From an uncultured Erythrobacteraceae bacterium (GTDB taxonomy: Bacteria; Pseudomonadota; Alphaproteobacteria; Sphingomonadales; Sphingomonadaceae), in the NCBI GenBank assembly GCA_946482075.1, contig CAMLQG010000023.1, positions 1 to 41,296 of the forward strand: a stretch of DNA of 41,296 bases, in the 5' to 3' direction. Shown piece by piece: positions 15,416-26,514 of the stretch. Every line of letters starts with the position of its first letter. Position 1 is the first letter of the stretch. A program made the position numbers and the translations under genes. The notes under the pieces were generated by a model. That model saw only the letters and a list, made by a program, of their open reading frames with translations, did not search any database and was not told where the DNA came from.

Positions 15416-16039
15416 ATGACGACGGGGATCGAAAGACGGAAGTTCCTGGCAGGCGGGCTGGCGGCAGGAGCCGCCTTGGCGAGCGGCCCTCGCGTCTTCG
15501 CGCAGCCCCTTCCCAACAGCGAGCGCGATCGCCGCGTGCTGGAAGTCGCCAAACGCGAAGTGGAACGCGCGGGCAAGGTGCTATGGCGCAGGGATATTGC
15601 CGGCGTGGTCGATTTCGGCCTGCCGTCCTCGCTCCCCCGGCTGCATTTCGCCAATCTGGAAGACGGCACCGTCCGCTCCTTCCTGGTGGCGCATGGCAAG
15701 GGTTCGGACCCGGAGCATACCGGCTTCCTGCAATATTTCTCGAACCAACCCGGCTCCAACGCGACCTCGCGCGGGGCCTATGTCACCTGGGAATGGTACA
15801 CCGGCCAGTATGGCGTCTCGATCCGGCTGGGCGGGCTCGACCCCGACAATTCGAACACGCTGTCGCGCGCGATCGTGATGCATTCGGCCTGGTATGCCGA
15901 TGCCGCGATGCTCGCGAAATGGGGCAAGCTCGGACGTTCCAACGGCTGCTTCGCCATGGGGCCGGAGGATTTCAACGAAGCGCTGTGGCACCTGTCCGGC
16001 GGGAGGATGCTGTTCGCGGACAGGCTGGGGATCTACTAG
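15416..16039 (+). CDS. Exported murein L,D-transpeptidase catalytic domain protein
   Basis: 207 residues. The N-terminus IERRKFLAGGLAAGAALASG...VFAQ has a twin-arginine-like motif and an AxA-type cleavage site (about residue 29), so it is exported to the periplasm. The catalytic domain has H156 in IVMHSAWYA and C178 in KLGRSNGCFAM, the His/Cys pair of L,D-transpeptidases in the compact 'murein L,D-transpeptidase catalytic domain family' form. It should cross-link or edit peptidoglycan, or attach ligands to it. GAAAGAACC just before the ATG is only a weak ribosome binding site. It converges on a second, larger L,D-transpeptidase 34 nt away. Confidence 0.87.
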   Translation: MTTGIERRKFLAGGLAAGAALASGPRVFAQPLPNSERDRRVLEVAKREVERAGKVLWRRDIAGVVDFGLPSSLPRLHFANLEDGTVRSFLVAHGKGSDPEHTGFLQYFSNQPGSNATSRGAYVTWEWYTGQYGVSIRLGGLDPDNSNTLSRAIVMHSAWYADAAMLAKWGKLGRSNGCFAMGPEDFNEALWHLSGGRMLFADRLGIY

Positions 16040-16073
16040 AGCTTACCAAAAATGGGGCAGGGGTTTCAGGAAC

Positions 16074-17465
16074 TCAAGCCCCCGGCGCTTCGATCGCCAC
16101 AACTTCCTCGCTCGTCGCCCTGGCGCGATACTGGACGCGCGGCTGGTTGAAGCTCGCCAGCACCGGCGCGTCGCGGCCGTAGAGATCGGGGAAGGTCGAC
16201 AGCTTCGATCCGATGTCCGAGGCAATGGTGAAGTAGGTGATGTAGACCGGCATCGTCTTGGTGAAGGGCACCCTGGTGTAGACGCCGGACTTGGTGTTCG
16301 CGACGCCTTCCTCCGGCGAGAGCCCGGCCTGCAGGATCGCCAGCGTGATCGCCAGTTCCGACGCGCGCTCCACCCGCACGCAGCCATGGCTGAGCGCGCG
16401 GTCGGCGGAAGCGAACAGCTCGCGATGGGGCGTGTCGTGCAGGAAGATCGCATGCGGGTTGGGCATGTCGACTTTCATCAGGCCGAGCGAATTGTTCGGT
16501 CCGGGCTGCTGCACCACGGTGACGAAACCGTCCGCGCCCCTGCTGACCTTGTAGCCCTGCGCCCTCGCCCGGGCGGGGCTGGCCAACAGGCGCGCGCCCA
16601 GCCCTTCGCCTTTCACGATGGATTGCGGCACCGTCCAGGTCGGATTGAAGATGATGCCTTCGATCGTTTCGGCCAGCTGCGGCGTGGCCGTGCTGCCGGG
16701 CTTGCCGACGATCGTCTTGTAGGACCGGATGATCTTGTCGTTCACCGTCAGCCGCAGCTGGAATTCCGGCACGTTGGTCAGCATGTACTGCTTGCCGAGA
16801 TCGCGGGCCAGCCAGCGCCAGCGGTCCATATTGGCGCGAATCAGCCCGCGACGCTTGCTGTCGGCCTTGGGCGTCCTCGCGAGCTCAGCCTTCAGCCGGG
16901 CATAATCGGGATGGAGCGGAGCGAGCCCGGCCAGCACGCCGGCGATATCGTGCGTCCGCAGCGCCTTCGTCATCAGATTGTCGGTCGGCATCAGATCCTC
17001 GTCGGGATCGACGACGAACCATTGCCGGCGCGCGCTCATCGGCGTGCGCCCGTCACGCAGATCCTCCGCCAGCCAGGAGAAGGCGGTGCTTGCCACTTCG
17101 TTGAGCTTGGCGGCATCGGTGCCCGCCAGCGCCATGCGCAGGTCGTCCTGCCGGTAATCGGCCGGCAGCAGGCCTTCGGCCTCGATTCCCGAGACGATGT
17201 TGAGCAGCGCGCGGGCATCGGCCGGGGACCATTCCATGATCCGAATCACCGGCGGCAGGGCCTGGGCGAGTTCCGGCGTCGGCTGGATGATCGGCGCGGG
17301 CGGCGCGCGATCGGCGGCCGGTGGCGGCGCGGGCGGCAGGAGGTCCTGCGGCGGCGGCGTAGCGTCCCTGGGCGCGGCGTTCGCCGGAGTGACGGCGAGC
17401 AGCTGCGCCCAAACGAGCACAGGCGCCAGCGCACTGGCAAGAAGGGACCGCTGGATGATGTTCAT
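16074..17465 (-). CDS. YcbB/LdtD-type L,D-transpeptidase
   Basis: 463 residues. A signal peptide (about 1-30, ending TPANA-AP) and a Pro/Ala-rich linker precede a scaffold region. A YkuD catalytic domain follows (about 240-430), with H343 in FLHDTPH and the SHGCVRV motif (S359-C362). LRLTVNDKIIRSYKTIVGKP and TPQLAETIEGIIFNPTWTVP are characteristic of the large YcbB class. The usual N-terminal peptidoglycan-binding domain is not obvious. The enzyme forms 3-3 cross-links in the periplasm. I chose the ATG at 17465 because it places the signal peptide at the amino end; the longer frame from 17678 would bury it and overlap the divergent exporter gene. Confidence 0.92.
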   Translation of the reverse strand: MNIIQRSLLASALAPVLVWAQLLAVTPANAAPRDATPPPQDLLPPAPPPAADRAPPAPIIQPTPELAQALPPVIRIMEWSPADARALLNIVSGIEAEGLLPADYRQDDLRMALAGTDAAKLNEVASTAFSWLAEDLRDGRTPMSARRQWFVVDPDEDLMPTDNLMTKALRTHDIAGVLAGLAPLHPDYARLKAELARTPKADSKRRGLIRANMDRWRWLARDLGKQYMLTNVPEFQLRLTVNDKIIRSYKTIVGKPGSTATPQLAETIEGIIFNPTWTVPQSIVKGEGLGARLLASPARARAQGYKVSRGADGFVTVVQQPGPNNSLGLMKVDMPNPHAIFLHDTPHRELFASADRALSHGCVRVERASELAITLAILQAGLSPEEGVANTKSGVYTRVPFTKTMPVYITYFTIASDIGSKLSTFPDLYGRDAPVLASFNQPRVQYRARATSEEVVAIEAPGA

Positions 17466-17523
17466 GTCTACTATCGTCCTGTTCGCCCGGCGCGTCGCCA
17501 CTCGTGCGCAGCCAAGGCGTTCC

Positions 17524-17571
17524 TCAAGCATCGGAATTTTGCCCGTTTCCGATGAAACCTTCAAGCATCGG
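17524..17571. promoter_or_regulatory. Direct and inverted repeats in the divergent ldt / EamA promoter region
   Basis: TCAAGCATCGG occurs twice (17524-17534 and 17561-17571, spacing 37 bp). Between the copies the inverted form TTCCGATG pairs with CATCGGAA of the first copy. The arrangement lies in the 160-bp divergent intergenic region and could be an operator; no regulator is identified. Confidence 0.35.
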
Positions 17572-17625
17572 GCATTACGGAGCAATGAACCGAGAGAACA
17601 GGTGACGCGCTTTTCCACCAGGTTT

Positions 17626-18549
17626 ATGCGCGCCTTCGTCATGACACGCGAAAATCCGCTGCCGCCGGTCCTGATCACCGCTCTGGCGATCGTCAGCTTC
17701 TCGCTGATGGACGCGTTGATGAAAGGCGCCTCGATCGCAGTCGGCCCCTATACGGCGCTGCTCTATCGTTCGCTGATCGGCGCGGCGATCATGCTGCCGG
17801 TCTGGGTCCTCGGACGGCCAGACTGGCCGGGCGCAGCCGCGCTCCGGCTGCATATGCAACGCGGCGTGGTCGGCTGCGGCATGGTGTTGCTGTTCTTCTA
17901 CGGCCTGGTGCGACTGCCCATGGCGGAAGCGATCGCGCTGTCCTTCATCGCACCGCTTATCGCGCTCTACCTCGCCGCCGTCATGCTGGGCGAACGCATC
18001 GGACAGCGCGCCATATTCGCCTCGCTCGCAGGCTTTGCCGGTGTCGTCGTGATCACGATCGGTAGTTTCGGCCGCAGCGAGCTGGATCATGACACGGCAT
18101 CCGGCATCGTCGCGGTGCTCGGCTCCGCCTGTCTCTATGCGCTCAATCTCATCCTCCAGCGCCGGGTCGCGCAGATCGCCGGCCCGACCGAGATCACGCT
18201 GGCACAGAACCTGGTGGTTTCCGCGATCCTGCTGGTGTTCGCCCCCTGGTTCGTGGAGCCGCTCGGCGCTGCGCTGCCTGCCGTCGCGGCCTCCGCCGTG
18301 CTCGCCACGCTCGCGCTGTTCCTGCTCGGCTGGGCCTATGCGCGCGCCGAAGCGCAGGTCCTGGTGCCGATAGAATACAGCGCTTTCGTCTGGGCGGCGC
18401 TGTTCGGCTGGCTGTTCTTCTCCGAAAGCGTGGGCCTGCCGACGCTGGCCGGCGCGGCGCTGATCGTGGTCGGCTGCTGGATCACCGCGCCCCGCCGAAA
18501 CGATCGGACCCGGACCCGACTGGCCGATCAACCGTCGAATCTCGCCTGA
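17626..18549 (+). CDS. EamA/DMT superfamily transporter
   Basis: About 307 residues with ten hydrophobic segments arranged as two EamA repeats. The first begins VLITALAIVSFSLMDALMKG and contains LLYRSLIGAAIMLPVW and PLIALYLAAVMLGERIG. The second contains YALNLILQRRVAQ and ends EYSAFVWAALFGWLFFSESVGLPTLAGAALIVVGC. These are drug/metabolite exporters of the inner membrane; the substrate is unknown. The start is uncertain: ATG 17626 has only a weak AGG, and ATG 17641 or GTG 17602 are alternatives. It is divergent from the YcbB-type transpeptidase and lies about 120 nt before acnA. Confidence 0.85.
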   Translation: MRAFVMTRENPLPPVLITALAIVSFSLMDALMKGASIAVGPYTALLYRSLIGAAIMLPVWVLGRPDWPGAAALRLHMQRGVVGCGMVLLFFYGLVRLPMAEAIALSFIAPLIALYLAAVMLGERIGQRAIFASLAGFAGVVVITIGSFGRSELDHDTASGIVAVLGSACLYALNLILQRRVAQIAGPTEITLAQNLVVSAILLVFAPWFVEPLGAALPAVAASAVLATLALFLLGWAYARAEAQVLVPIEYSAFVWAALFGWLFFSESVGLPTLAGAALIVVGCWITAPRRNDRTRTRLADQPSNLA

Positions 18550-18668
18550 GCACCCGCGCGCCCTTGATTTTTGCGGGCAAAACGCGCAAGCGGCCCGCAT
18601 AATTCGGCTCGCCCGCCTCCCCCATTTCCAAAGCGGGCCTCACATCATCAGGAAGGATGGCGCGACAG

Positions 18669-21341
<2,673 letters not shown>

Positions 21342-21371
21342 GGCCGTTCAGGCCGGATAAACGCGCAGATC

Positions 21372-21406
21372 GGCAGCGTCTCCCGGACATTACGGGAGAC
21401 GCTGCC
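21372..21406 (+). promoter_or_regulatory. Perfect 14-bp hairpin abutting the rhodanese start codon
   Basis: GGCAGCGTCTCCCG (21372-21385) pairs without mismatch with CGGGAGACGCTGCC (21393-21406) across the 7-nt loop GACATTA. The ATG of the next gene is the very next base. The only Shine-Dalgarno candidate, GGGAG (21394-21398), is inside the 3' arm. No T-tract follows, so it is not a classical terminator. Confidence 0.8.
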
Positions 21407-21922
21407 ATGCGCCTGATCTCGGCTTTCGTTCCGCTGGCTCTGCTCGCTGCCGCGCCACTCGCGGCCGAAACGTTCCCTCCGCCCGACAATCCGGCGATCG
21501 ACTATCCCGGCTATCAGAGCCTGGTGGGCGACGTGCGCGATTATCGCGCACAGCGCCGGCTCGGCTGGGAAGAATTCGCGAAGCGGGCGCGCGCGCAAGG
21601 CGCATTGCTGCTCGACGCGCGGTCCGAAGCAGCGTTCCGGCGCGGCCACCTGGAAGGCGCGGTCAACCTGCCTTTCCCCGATTTTACCGCCGCAAGCCTG
21701 AAAGCCGTGATCGGCAAGGATGCGGCGCGCCCGATCTACATCTACTGCAACAACAACTTCACCAACGACGCCGCGCCCGTGCCGATGAAGGCCGCGCCGC
21801 TGTCGCTCAATGTCCAGACCTTCGTGAACCTCTACGGCTACGGCTATCGCAATGTCTGGGAACTGGCCGACAGCATCGACTTCACCGATCCGCGCTACGG
21901 CTGGATAGCCGAGCGCGGCTGA
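21407..21922 (+). CDS. Exported rhodanese-like domain protein
   Basis: 171 residues with a Sec signal peptide (MRLISAFVPLALLAAAPLAA-E, cleavage about residue 20). A rhodanese-like fold follows: LLLDARSEAAFRRGHLEGAVNLPFPDF is the typical CH2A-like 'DxRxxxEFxxGHIxGAxNxP' region, and YIYCNNNFTND holds the candidate active-site cysteine. The loop after the cysteine (NNNFTND) is unlike the CxxGxR loop of sulfurtransferases, so classical thiosulfate sulfurtransferase activity is doubtful. It may bind sulfur or metabolites in the periplasm. It follows acnA by 65 nt and is preceded by a hairpin that covers its ribosome binding site. Confidence 0.8.
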   Translation: MRLISAFVPLALLAAAPLAAETFPPPDNPAIDYPGYQSLVGDVRDYRAQRRLGWEEFAKRARAQGALLLDARSEAAFRRGHLEGAVNLPFPDFTAASLKAVIGKDAARPIYIYCNNNFTNDAAPVPMKAAPLSLNVQTFVNLYGYGYRNVWELADSIDFTDPRYGWIAERG

Positions 21923-21933
21923 GAGACATGGAA

Positions 21934-21960
21934 AAGGGCGGCCCTTTGGGGACCGCCCTT
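21934..21960. terminator. Bidirectional terminator hairpin
   Basis: AAGGGCGG...CCGCCCTT with inner CCC/GGG pairing lies between the convergent rhodanese and Ser-rich protein genes. It is preceded by AAAA on the left, which becomes a short U-run for the minus-strand transcript, and followed by TT on the right. Confidence 0.65.
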
Positions 21961-21993
21961 CTGCCCTTACCCCCCTGGGTAACTGGTGAATCG

Positions 21994-23211
21994 TCAGGCC
22001 GCTTTCCGAGCGAAGCGACGGCGGCCGACCAGCGCGGCCGCGGCAGCGCCGAACAGCAGCACGACCGGAGGCGCGGGCACTTCGGTCCCGCCCGTGCTCG
22101 AAGTGGTTCCGCCCGACGTGCTCGATGAGGTCGACGAACTGCTGCTCGACGACGTGCTCGTGCTCGATGAGGTCGACGAACTGGTGGAGCTGGTTGCGCC
22201 CGAAGACGTCGAGGTCGTGGTGGAAACGCCGCCCGTGGAGGTGGAGGTCGAACCACCCGAGCTGGACGACGAACCGCCGGACGTGGAGGACGAACCCGAG
22301 GTCGAGGAGGAGCTGCTGGTCGAGGAACTGCTGCTCGTGCTGGAGCTGCTGCTGGTCGATCCGCCCGACGAGGTCGAGGACGAACCGCTCGAACCCGAGG
22401 AGCCGGAAGACCCGCTGGAACCGGACGAGCCGCTCGAACCCGAGGAACCCGAAGACCCGCTCGAGGAGTGACCGCAATCCTTGCCGCCGTGGCACGGCTT
22501 GGGCGGATGGCCGCCGCTGCTGGTCGCACCGCCGCTGGAGCTGGACGAGCTCGACGAGCTGGAGCTCGAGGAGCTGCTGGACGAGCTCGAAGAACTGGAC
22601 GAGGAGCTACCGCCGGTGGAAGACGTGGTGGTGGAGCTGATGCCGCCCGTCGAAGTGGAGGTCGAACCGCCGCTGGTGGAAGTGGAACCGCCGCTGGTCG
22701 AAGTCGAGCTGCCGCCGGTCGAGGTGGAACTGCCGCCCGTGGACGTCGAGCTGCCGCCACTACCGCCGCTGGAAGTGGAAGTCGAACCGGTCGAGGTCGA
22801 AGTCACGACGACATTGCCGCCGCTGGAACCGCCGCCGCCGAAGAAACCACCGAAGAAGCCGCCGCCGAAACCGCCGAAGCCGCCCGAGCCGCCGATGACC
22901 ACCGGCGTACCGCCGCCACCGCCCGACCACGGCGCCTGTGGAGGAAGCGGGGGCAGCGGAACGGGGACCATCGCCACTTCGGGTTCGCAGCAATCCGGCT
23001 TCTCGATCACGCGACGGATGCGCTTCACCTTCTTGGGGATCTTGCGCTCAGCCTTGACGAGCTTGATGCGCTTGTCGCCCTTGATGGACTTCGACTTGTA
23101 GGACGGGCTGTCCGTCGCCGGGGTTTCCGCGACATGCACCGCGCCGCCGCCGACGAGCGCGCCGCCGACAGCTATCACGGACAATTTCGCAAGGGCCATC
23201 CGAACCGACAT
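21994..23211 (-). CDS. Exported Ser/Thr/Gly-rich low-complexity protein with PEP-CTERM-like sorting signal
   Basis: 405 residues in clear zones. A signal peptide (1-28) is followed by a strongly basic stretch (about 41-71: KGDKRIKLVKAERKIPKKVKR), a CC pair at 74-75, a Pro-rich hinge (82-94) and a Gly/Phe-rich block (96-132). A Ser/Thr/Gly region of some 240 residues includes 25 consecutive serines (202-226) and a HPPKPCHGGKDCGH island (235-248). The C-terminus is VPAPPVVLLFGAAAAALVGRRRFARK: a short motif, a helix and an arginine cluster, as in PEP-CTERM/exosortase substrates. The serines use AGC, AGT, TCC, TCG and TCT. It is probably a surface or matrix protein; function unknown. Confidence 0.82.
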   Translation of the reverse strand: MSVRMALAKLSVIAVGGALVGGGAVHVAETPATDSPSYKSKSIKGDKRIKLVKAERKIPKKVKRIRRVIEKPDCCEPEVAMVPVPLPPLPPQAPWSGGGGGTPVVIGGSGGFGGFGGGFFGGFFGGGGSSGGNVVVTSTSTGSTSTSSGGSGGSSTSTGGSSTSTGGSSTSTSGGSTSTSGGSTSTSTGGISSTTTSSTGGSSSSSSSSSSSSSSSSSSSSSSSSSGGATSSGGHPPKPCHGGKDCGHSSSGSSGSSGSSGSSGSSGSSGSSGSSGSSSTSSGGSTSSSSSTSSSSSTSSSSSTSGSSSTSGGSSSSSGGSTSTSTGGVSTTTSTSSGATSSTSSSTSSSTSTSSSSSSSTSSSTSGGTTSSTGGTEVPAPPVVLLFGAAAAALVGRRRFARKAA

Positions 23212-23421
23212 GCGTTTCCCTCTTTCCTCTAACGAAGCGCCTTACGGAATCATCCGTCCGGCTCCTTCTTGATCCCACCAAAAACACAGACCGGCGTGCC
23301 AACGGCAATCGCGTTAACCGTGATTCTGAACGGCAAATGCCATTTTTTTGAAGGTCATGGAGCAGCGGATATGGTTCTGTCCCGAATTGGAACCGAACGG
23401 GGAGCAATTCCCAACGAATCG

Positions 23422-24450
23422 TTAGTCTTGTTCGCCAAACAAATCCGTCTGCGACTCAGCCGGCGGGACCAGGCCGAGATGTTTCCAGCCCCGATCGTTG
23501 AGGCAGCGGCCCCGCGCAGTGCGCGCGACGAGGCCCAGTTGGATGAGGTAGGGTTCGACCACTTCCTCGATCGTGTCGCGCGGTTCGGCAAGGCCTGCGG
23601 CCAGCGTTTCCACCCCCACCGGACCCCCGCGATAGATGTCCGCGATCATCGTCAGATAGCGCCGGTCCATCGCATCGAGCCCGAGCGAATCGACTTCGAG
23701 GCGAGTCAGCGCCCCATCCGCGATCTCGGCCGTCACCACTTCGCTGCCCGCCACATGGGCGAAGTCCCGCACCCGGCGCATCAGGCGGCTGGCCACGCGC
23801 GGCGTGCCTCGCGCGCGTCGCGCGATCTCGCGCGCGCCCGCTCCATCGATCGCCATGCCGAGCAGCCTCGCGCCACGAGTCACCACGCTTTCGAGTTCCG
23901 CAACCGTGTAGAAGTTCAGCCGCACCGGGATGCCGAAGCGATCGCGCAGCGGCGTGGTCAGCAGGCCTTGCCGCGTGGTCGCCCCCACCAGCGTGAACGG
24001 CGGCAGGTCGATCCGCACGGAACGCGCCGACGGTCCTTCCCCGATGATCAGGTCGAGCGCGCGGTCCTCCATCGCGGGGTAGAGCACTTCCTCCACCACC
24101 GGATTGAGGCGGTGGATCTCGTCGATGAACAGCACGTCATGCGGTTCGAGATTGGTCAGCAACGCCGCGAGATCGCCCGCCTTGGCGATCACCGGGCCGG
24201 ACGTGGCGCGGAAGCCCACGCCCAATTCCTTGGCCACGATCTGCGCGAGCGTAGTCTTACCGAGGCCAGGCGGGCCGAAGAACAGCACATGATCCATCGC
24301 TTCCCCGCGCGAACGCGCGGATTCGATGAAGACGCGGAGATTCTCCCGCGCGGCTTTCTGCCCGACGAATTCCTCCAGGCTCTTGGGCCGCAGCGCGGCG
24401 TCGAGATCCTCCGCCTGGCGCTGGGAGGAGAGGATAGGGTTGTCGGTCAT
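23422..24450 (-). CDS. ruvB: Holliday junction branch migration ATPase RuvB
   Basis: 342 residues. Walker A is GPPGLGKTT (59-67), Walker B is LFIDEIH (107-113), sensor I lies in GATTRQGLL and the arginine finger region in TPLRDRFG. The C-terminal winged helix contains [31 protein letters not shown]. RuvB forms hexameric rings that drive branch migration with RuvA. It starts MTDNPILSS at 24450 and is separated from ruvA by a palindromic repeat. Confidence 0.97.
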   Translation of the reverse strand: MTDNPILSSQRQAEDLDAALRPKSLEEFVGQKAARENLRVFIESARSRGEAMDHVLFFGPPGLGKTTLAQIVAKELGVGFRATSGPVIAKAGDLAALLTNLEPHDVLFIDEIHRLNPVVEEVLYPAMEDRALDLIIGEGPSARSVRIDLPPFTLVGATTRQGLLTTPLRDRFGIPVRLNFYTVAELESVVTRGARLLGMAIDGAGAREIARRARGTPRVASRLMRRVRDFAHVAGSEVVTAEIADGALTRLEVDSLGLDAMDRRYLTMIADIYRGGPVGVETLAAGLAEPRDTIEEVVEPYLIQLGLVARTARGRCLNDRGWKHLGLVPPAESQTDLFGEQD

Positions 24451-24472
24451 GAAAGGCGGCCTATCCCAACTT

Positions 24473-24542
24473 CGTCATTCCCGCGAAAGCGGAAATCCAG
24501 TTCCGGCCTTCGATATGGATTCCCGCTTTCGCGGGAACGACG
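24473..24542. repeat. Intergenic palindromic repeat between ruvA and ruvB
   Basis: CGTCATTCCCGCGAAAGCGGAA is mirrored by TTCCCGCTTTCGCGGGAACGACG around a 25-nt centre (ATCCAGTTCCGGCCTTCGATATGGA), forming a long near-perfect stem. It is related in plan, not in exact sequence, to the element at 3630-3710. Confidence 0.88.
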
Positions 24543-24562
24543 AAGGGGACGGGAAACTAAAC

Positions 24563-25165
24563 TCACCCCGCCGCCCTCTTCAACGCCACGCGGACGAGGT
24601 CATTCAAGCCAGCATCCTCGCCCAGCTCGCCCTGCGCATGGGCGACGGCCGCCGCCGCGATGGCAGGCTTGAAACCGAGGTTCTGGAGCGCGGAGACGGC
24701 ATCGGCGCTCGCTCCGCCCGCCTGCGAGATCGCGCTCATCACCACGCCCGGCGTCGCGGGCATCCCGCCCGCTCTATCCTTCAACTCATTGACGATCCGG
24801 CTCGCCAGCTTCGGCCCCACGCCATTGGCGCGCGCGACCATCGCGGCGTCGCCCTGGGCGCAGGCGCGTTGCAGATCCTCGGCGGAAAGGGCGGACAGAA
24901 TCGACAAGGCCACCTTGCTCCCCACGCCCTGCACTTGCGTGAGAATGCGGAACCAGTCGCGTTCCGCCCCCGTGGCGAAACCGAGCAGGCGCAGATCGTT
25001 TTCGCTCACCTGCAGATCGGTGAAGACGGATACCGCTTCCCCCGCCTCGCCCAGCGCGGCGAGCGTCTTGGCGGAACAGTGGACGAGATAACCGACGCCG
25101 GAAACGTCGATCACTGCCCAGTCCGTGCCGGTTTCCTCCAGCCGTCCTTTCAGCTTCGCGATCAT
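24563..25165 (-). CDS. ruvA: Holliday junction DNA-binding protein RuvA
   Basis: 200 residues, beginning MIAKLKGRLEETGTDWAVIDVSGVGYLVHC. Domain I is the OB-fold. Domain II has two helix-hairpin-helix motifs (LTQVQGVGSKVALSIL and RANGVGPKLASRIVNEL). Domain III is the small C-terminal bundle (ADAVSALQNLGFKPAIAAAAVAHA) that contacts RuvB. RuvA tetramers bind the four-way junction. I took the ATG at 25165 because RuvA proteins begin with this 'MIAxLxG' strand; the frame is open 20 codons further but those residues are not family-like. ruvC, usually just upstream in alphaproteobacteria, is absent from this locus. Confidence 0.96.
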   Translation of the reverse strand: MIAKLKGRLEETGTDWAVIDVSGVGYLVHCSAKTLAALGEAGEAVSVFTDLQVSENDLRLLGFATGAERDWFRILTQVQGVGSKVALSILSALSAEDLQRACAQGDAAMVARANGVGPKLASRIVNELKDRAGGMPATPGVVMSAISQAGGASADAVSALQNLGFKPAIAAAAVAHAQGELGEDAGLNDLVRVALKRAAG

Positions 25166-25229
25166 GTTATGTTCCTGCCCGAAGCGGGGACTTTTGGCTA
25201 GGGCAGTATCATCGATTTCCCCCAACCTC

Positions 25230-25313
25230 CGTCATTGCGAGGCCAGAGGCCGAAGCAATCCAGAGCGGTTGCGCGTCGACGCTCTGGATTGCTTCGCTCC
25301 ACTCGCAATGACG
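25230..25313. repeat. Intergenic palindromic repeat, 'CGTCATTGCGA...TCGCAATGACG' type
   Basis: It has the same terminal inverted repeats as the element at 10049-10144 and the same inner dyad (GAAGCAATCCAGAGC / GCTCTGGATTGCTTC), with a shorter centre. It lies between the divergent ruvA and aroC genes. Confidence 0.9.
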
Positions 25314-25375
25314 TTTTTCCAATATGAACCGGCTGAATGTGGACAGTTGTGCCCTAATGCGACATGGGATGCCCC

Positions 25376-26470
25376 ATGAGCGTCAACAGCTTCGGCCGCG
25401 TCTTGCGTTTCACCACCTGGGGGGAGAGCCATGGGCCTGCCCTGGGCGCGGTCGTGGACGGGTGTCCACCAGGCCTGACGATCAGCGAGGAGACACTTCA
25501 GCCGTACCTCGACGCGCGCAGGCCGGGCCAGTCGCGCTTCACCACGCAGCGGCAGGAACCGGACGCAGTGAAGATCCTGTCCGGCACGTTCGAAGGCAGG
25601 ACCACCGGCACGCCTATCAGCCTGATGATCGAGAATGTCGATCAGCGGTCGAAGGATTATTCCGAAGTCGCGCAAGCCTATCGCCCGGGCCATGCCGACT
25701 ATGCCTATGACGCGAAATACGGTTTCCGCGATTATCGCGGGGGCGGGCGCAGTTCCGCGCGGGAAACCGCCGCGCGCGTCGCGGCGGGCGCGGTCGCCCG
25801 GCTCGTCATCCCGGAAGTCCGCATCCTCGCCTATGTGACCGAGATCGGGGGCGACGCGATCGACCGCGCGCGCTTCGATGCCGCCGAGATCGCCAACAAC
25901 TCCTTCTTCTGTCCCGATCCAGCCGCCGCTGCGCGCTGGGAAGGGCTGGTCGACGCCGCGCGCAAATCGGGCTCCTCACTGGGCGCCGTGGTCGAATGCG
26001 TGGCGCAAGACGTGCCCGCCGGCTGGGGCGCGCCGCTCTATGCCAAGCTCGATGCCGATCTCGCCGCCGCGATGATGAGCATCAATGCCGTGAAGGGCGT
26101 GGAGATCGGCGATGGCTTCGCCGCCGCGCGACTGAGGGGCGAAGAGAATGCCGACCGTATGCGGCCGGGCAATGGCCCCAGCGCCCATAATACCCCGATA
26201 TTCCTCGACAATCACGCGGGAGGTATCGCTGGCGGCATTTCCACCGGACAGCCGGTGATCGTGCGGGTGGCCTTCAAGCCGACCAGCTCGATCCTGACGC
26301 CGGTGGAAACTATCACGCGCGAGGGCGAGGCTTCCACCATCGCCACCAAGGGCCGTCACGACCCCTGCGTGGGCATTCGCGGCGCGCCGGTAGTGGAAGC
26401 GATGATGGCGCTGGTGCTGGCCGATCACAAGCTGCTCGATCGTGCCCAATGCGGCCAGGATCGCGGATAA
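25376..26470 (+). CDS. aroC: Chorismate synthase
   Basis: 364 residues. The enzyme makes chorismate from EPSP with reduced FMN, the last shared step of aromatic amino acid synthesis. Signatures are [22 protein letters not shown] at the start, [38 protein letters not shown] in the middle and [22 protein letters not shown] at the end. The length is that of the long bacterial form. I chose MSVNSFG (25376), four codons inside the longest frame, because family members start this way. It stands alone, divergent from ruvA. Confidence 0.96.
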   Translation: MSVNSFGRVLRFTTWGESHGPALGAVVDGCPPGLTISEETLQPYLDARRPGQSRFTTQRQEPDAVKILSGTFEGRTTGTPISLMIENVDQRSKDYSEVAQAYRPGHADYAYDAKYGFRDYRGGGRSSARETAARVAAGAVARLVIPEVRILAYVTEIGGDAIDRARFDAAEIANNSFFCPDPAAAARWEGLVDAARKSGSSLGAVVECVAQDVPAGWGAPLYAKLDADLAAAMMSINAVKGVEIGDGFAAARLRGEENADRMRPGNGPSAHNTPIFLDNHAGGIAGGISTGQPVIVRVAFKPTSSILTPVETITREGEASTIATKGRHDPCVGIRGAPVVEAMMALVLADHKLLDRAQCGQDRG

Positions 26471-26514
26471 GGCGGGCGATGCTCGGCCCATCGGGCGCAC
26501 GCCACCGCTGATCG

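Noticed and set aside
17499..17523. GGAAC on the minus strand upstream of the YcbB-type transpeptidase as an EcfG promoter
   Set aside because: The bases 16-17 bp downstream are AGTG/GTGG, not CGTT.
22552..22630. Possible microsatellite or CRISPR-like repeat in the poly-serine region
   Set aside because: The 25 serine codons are mixed (five kinds) with no constant repeat unit or spacers.
22468..23232. Long plus-strand frames opposite the Ser-rich protein (acidic Glu/Leu/Asp-rich and Ala/Arg/Gly-rich)
   Set aside because: They are the mirror image of Ser/Gly codon runs. The minus-strand frame alone has a signal peptide and sorting signal.
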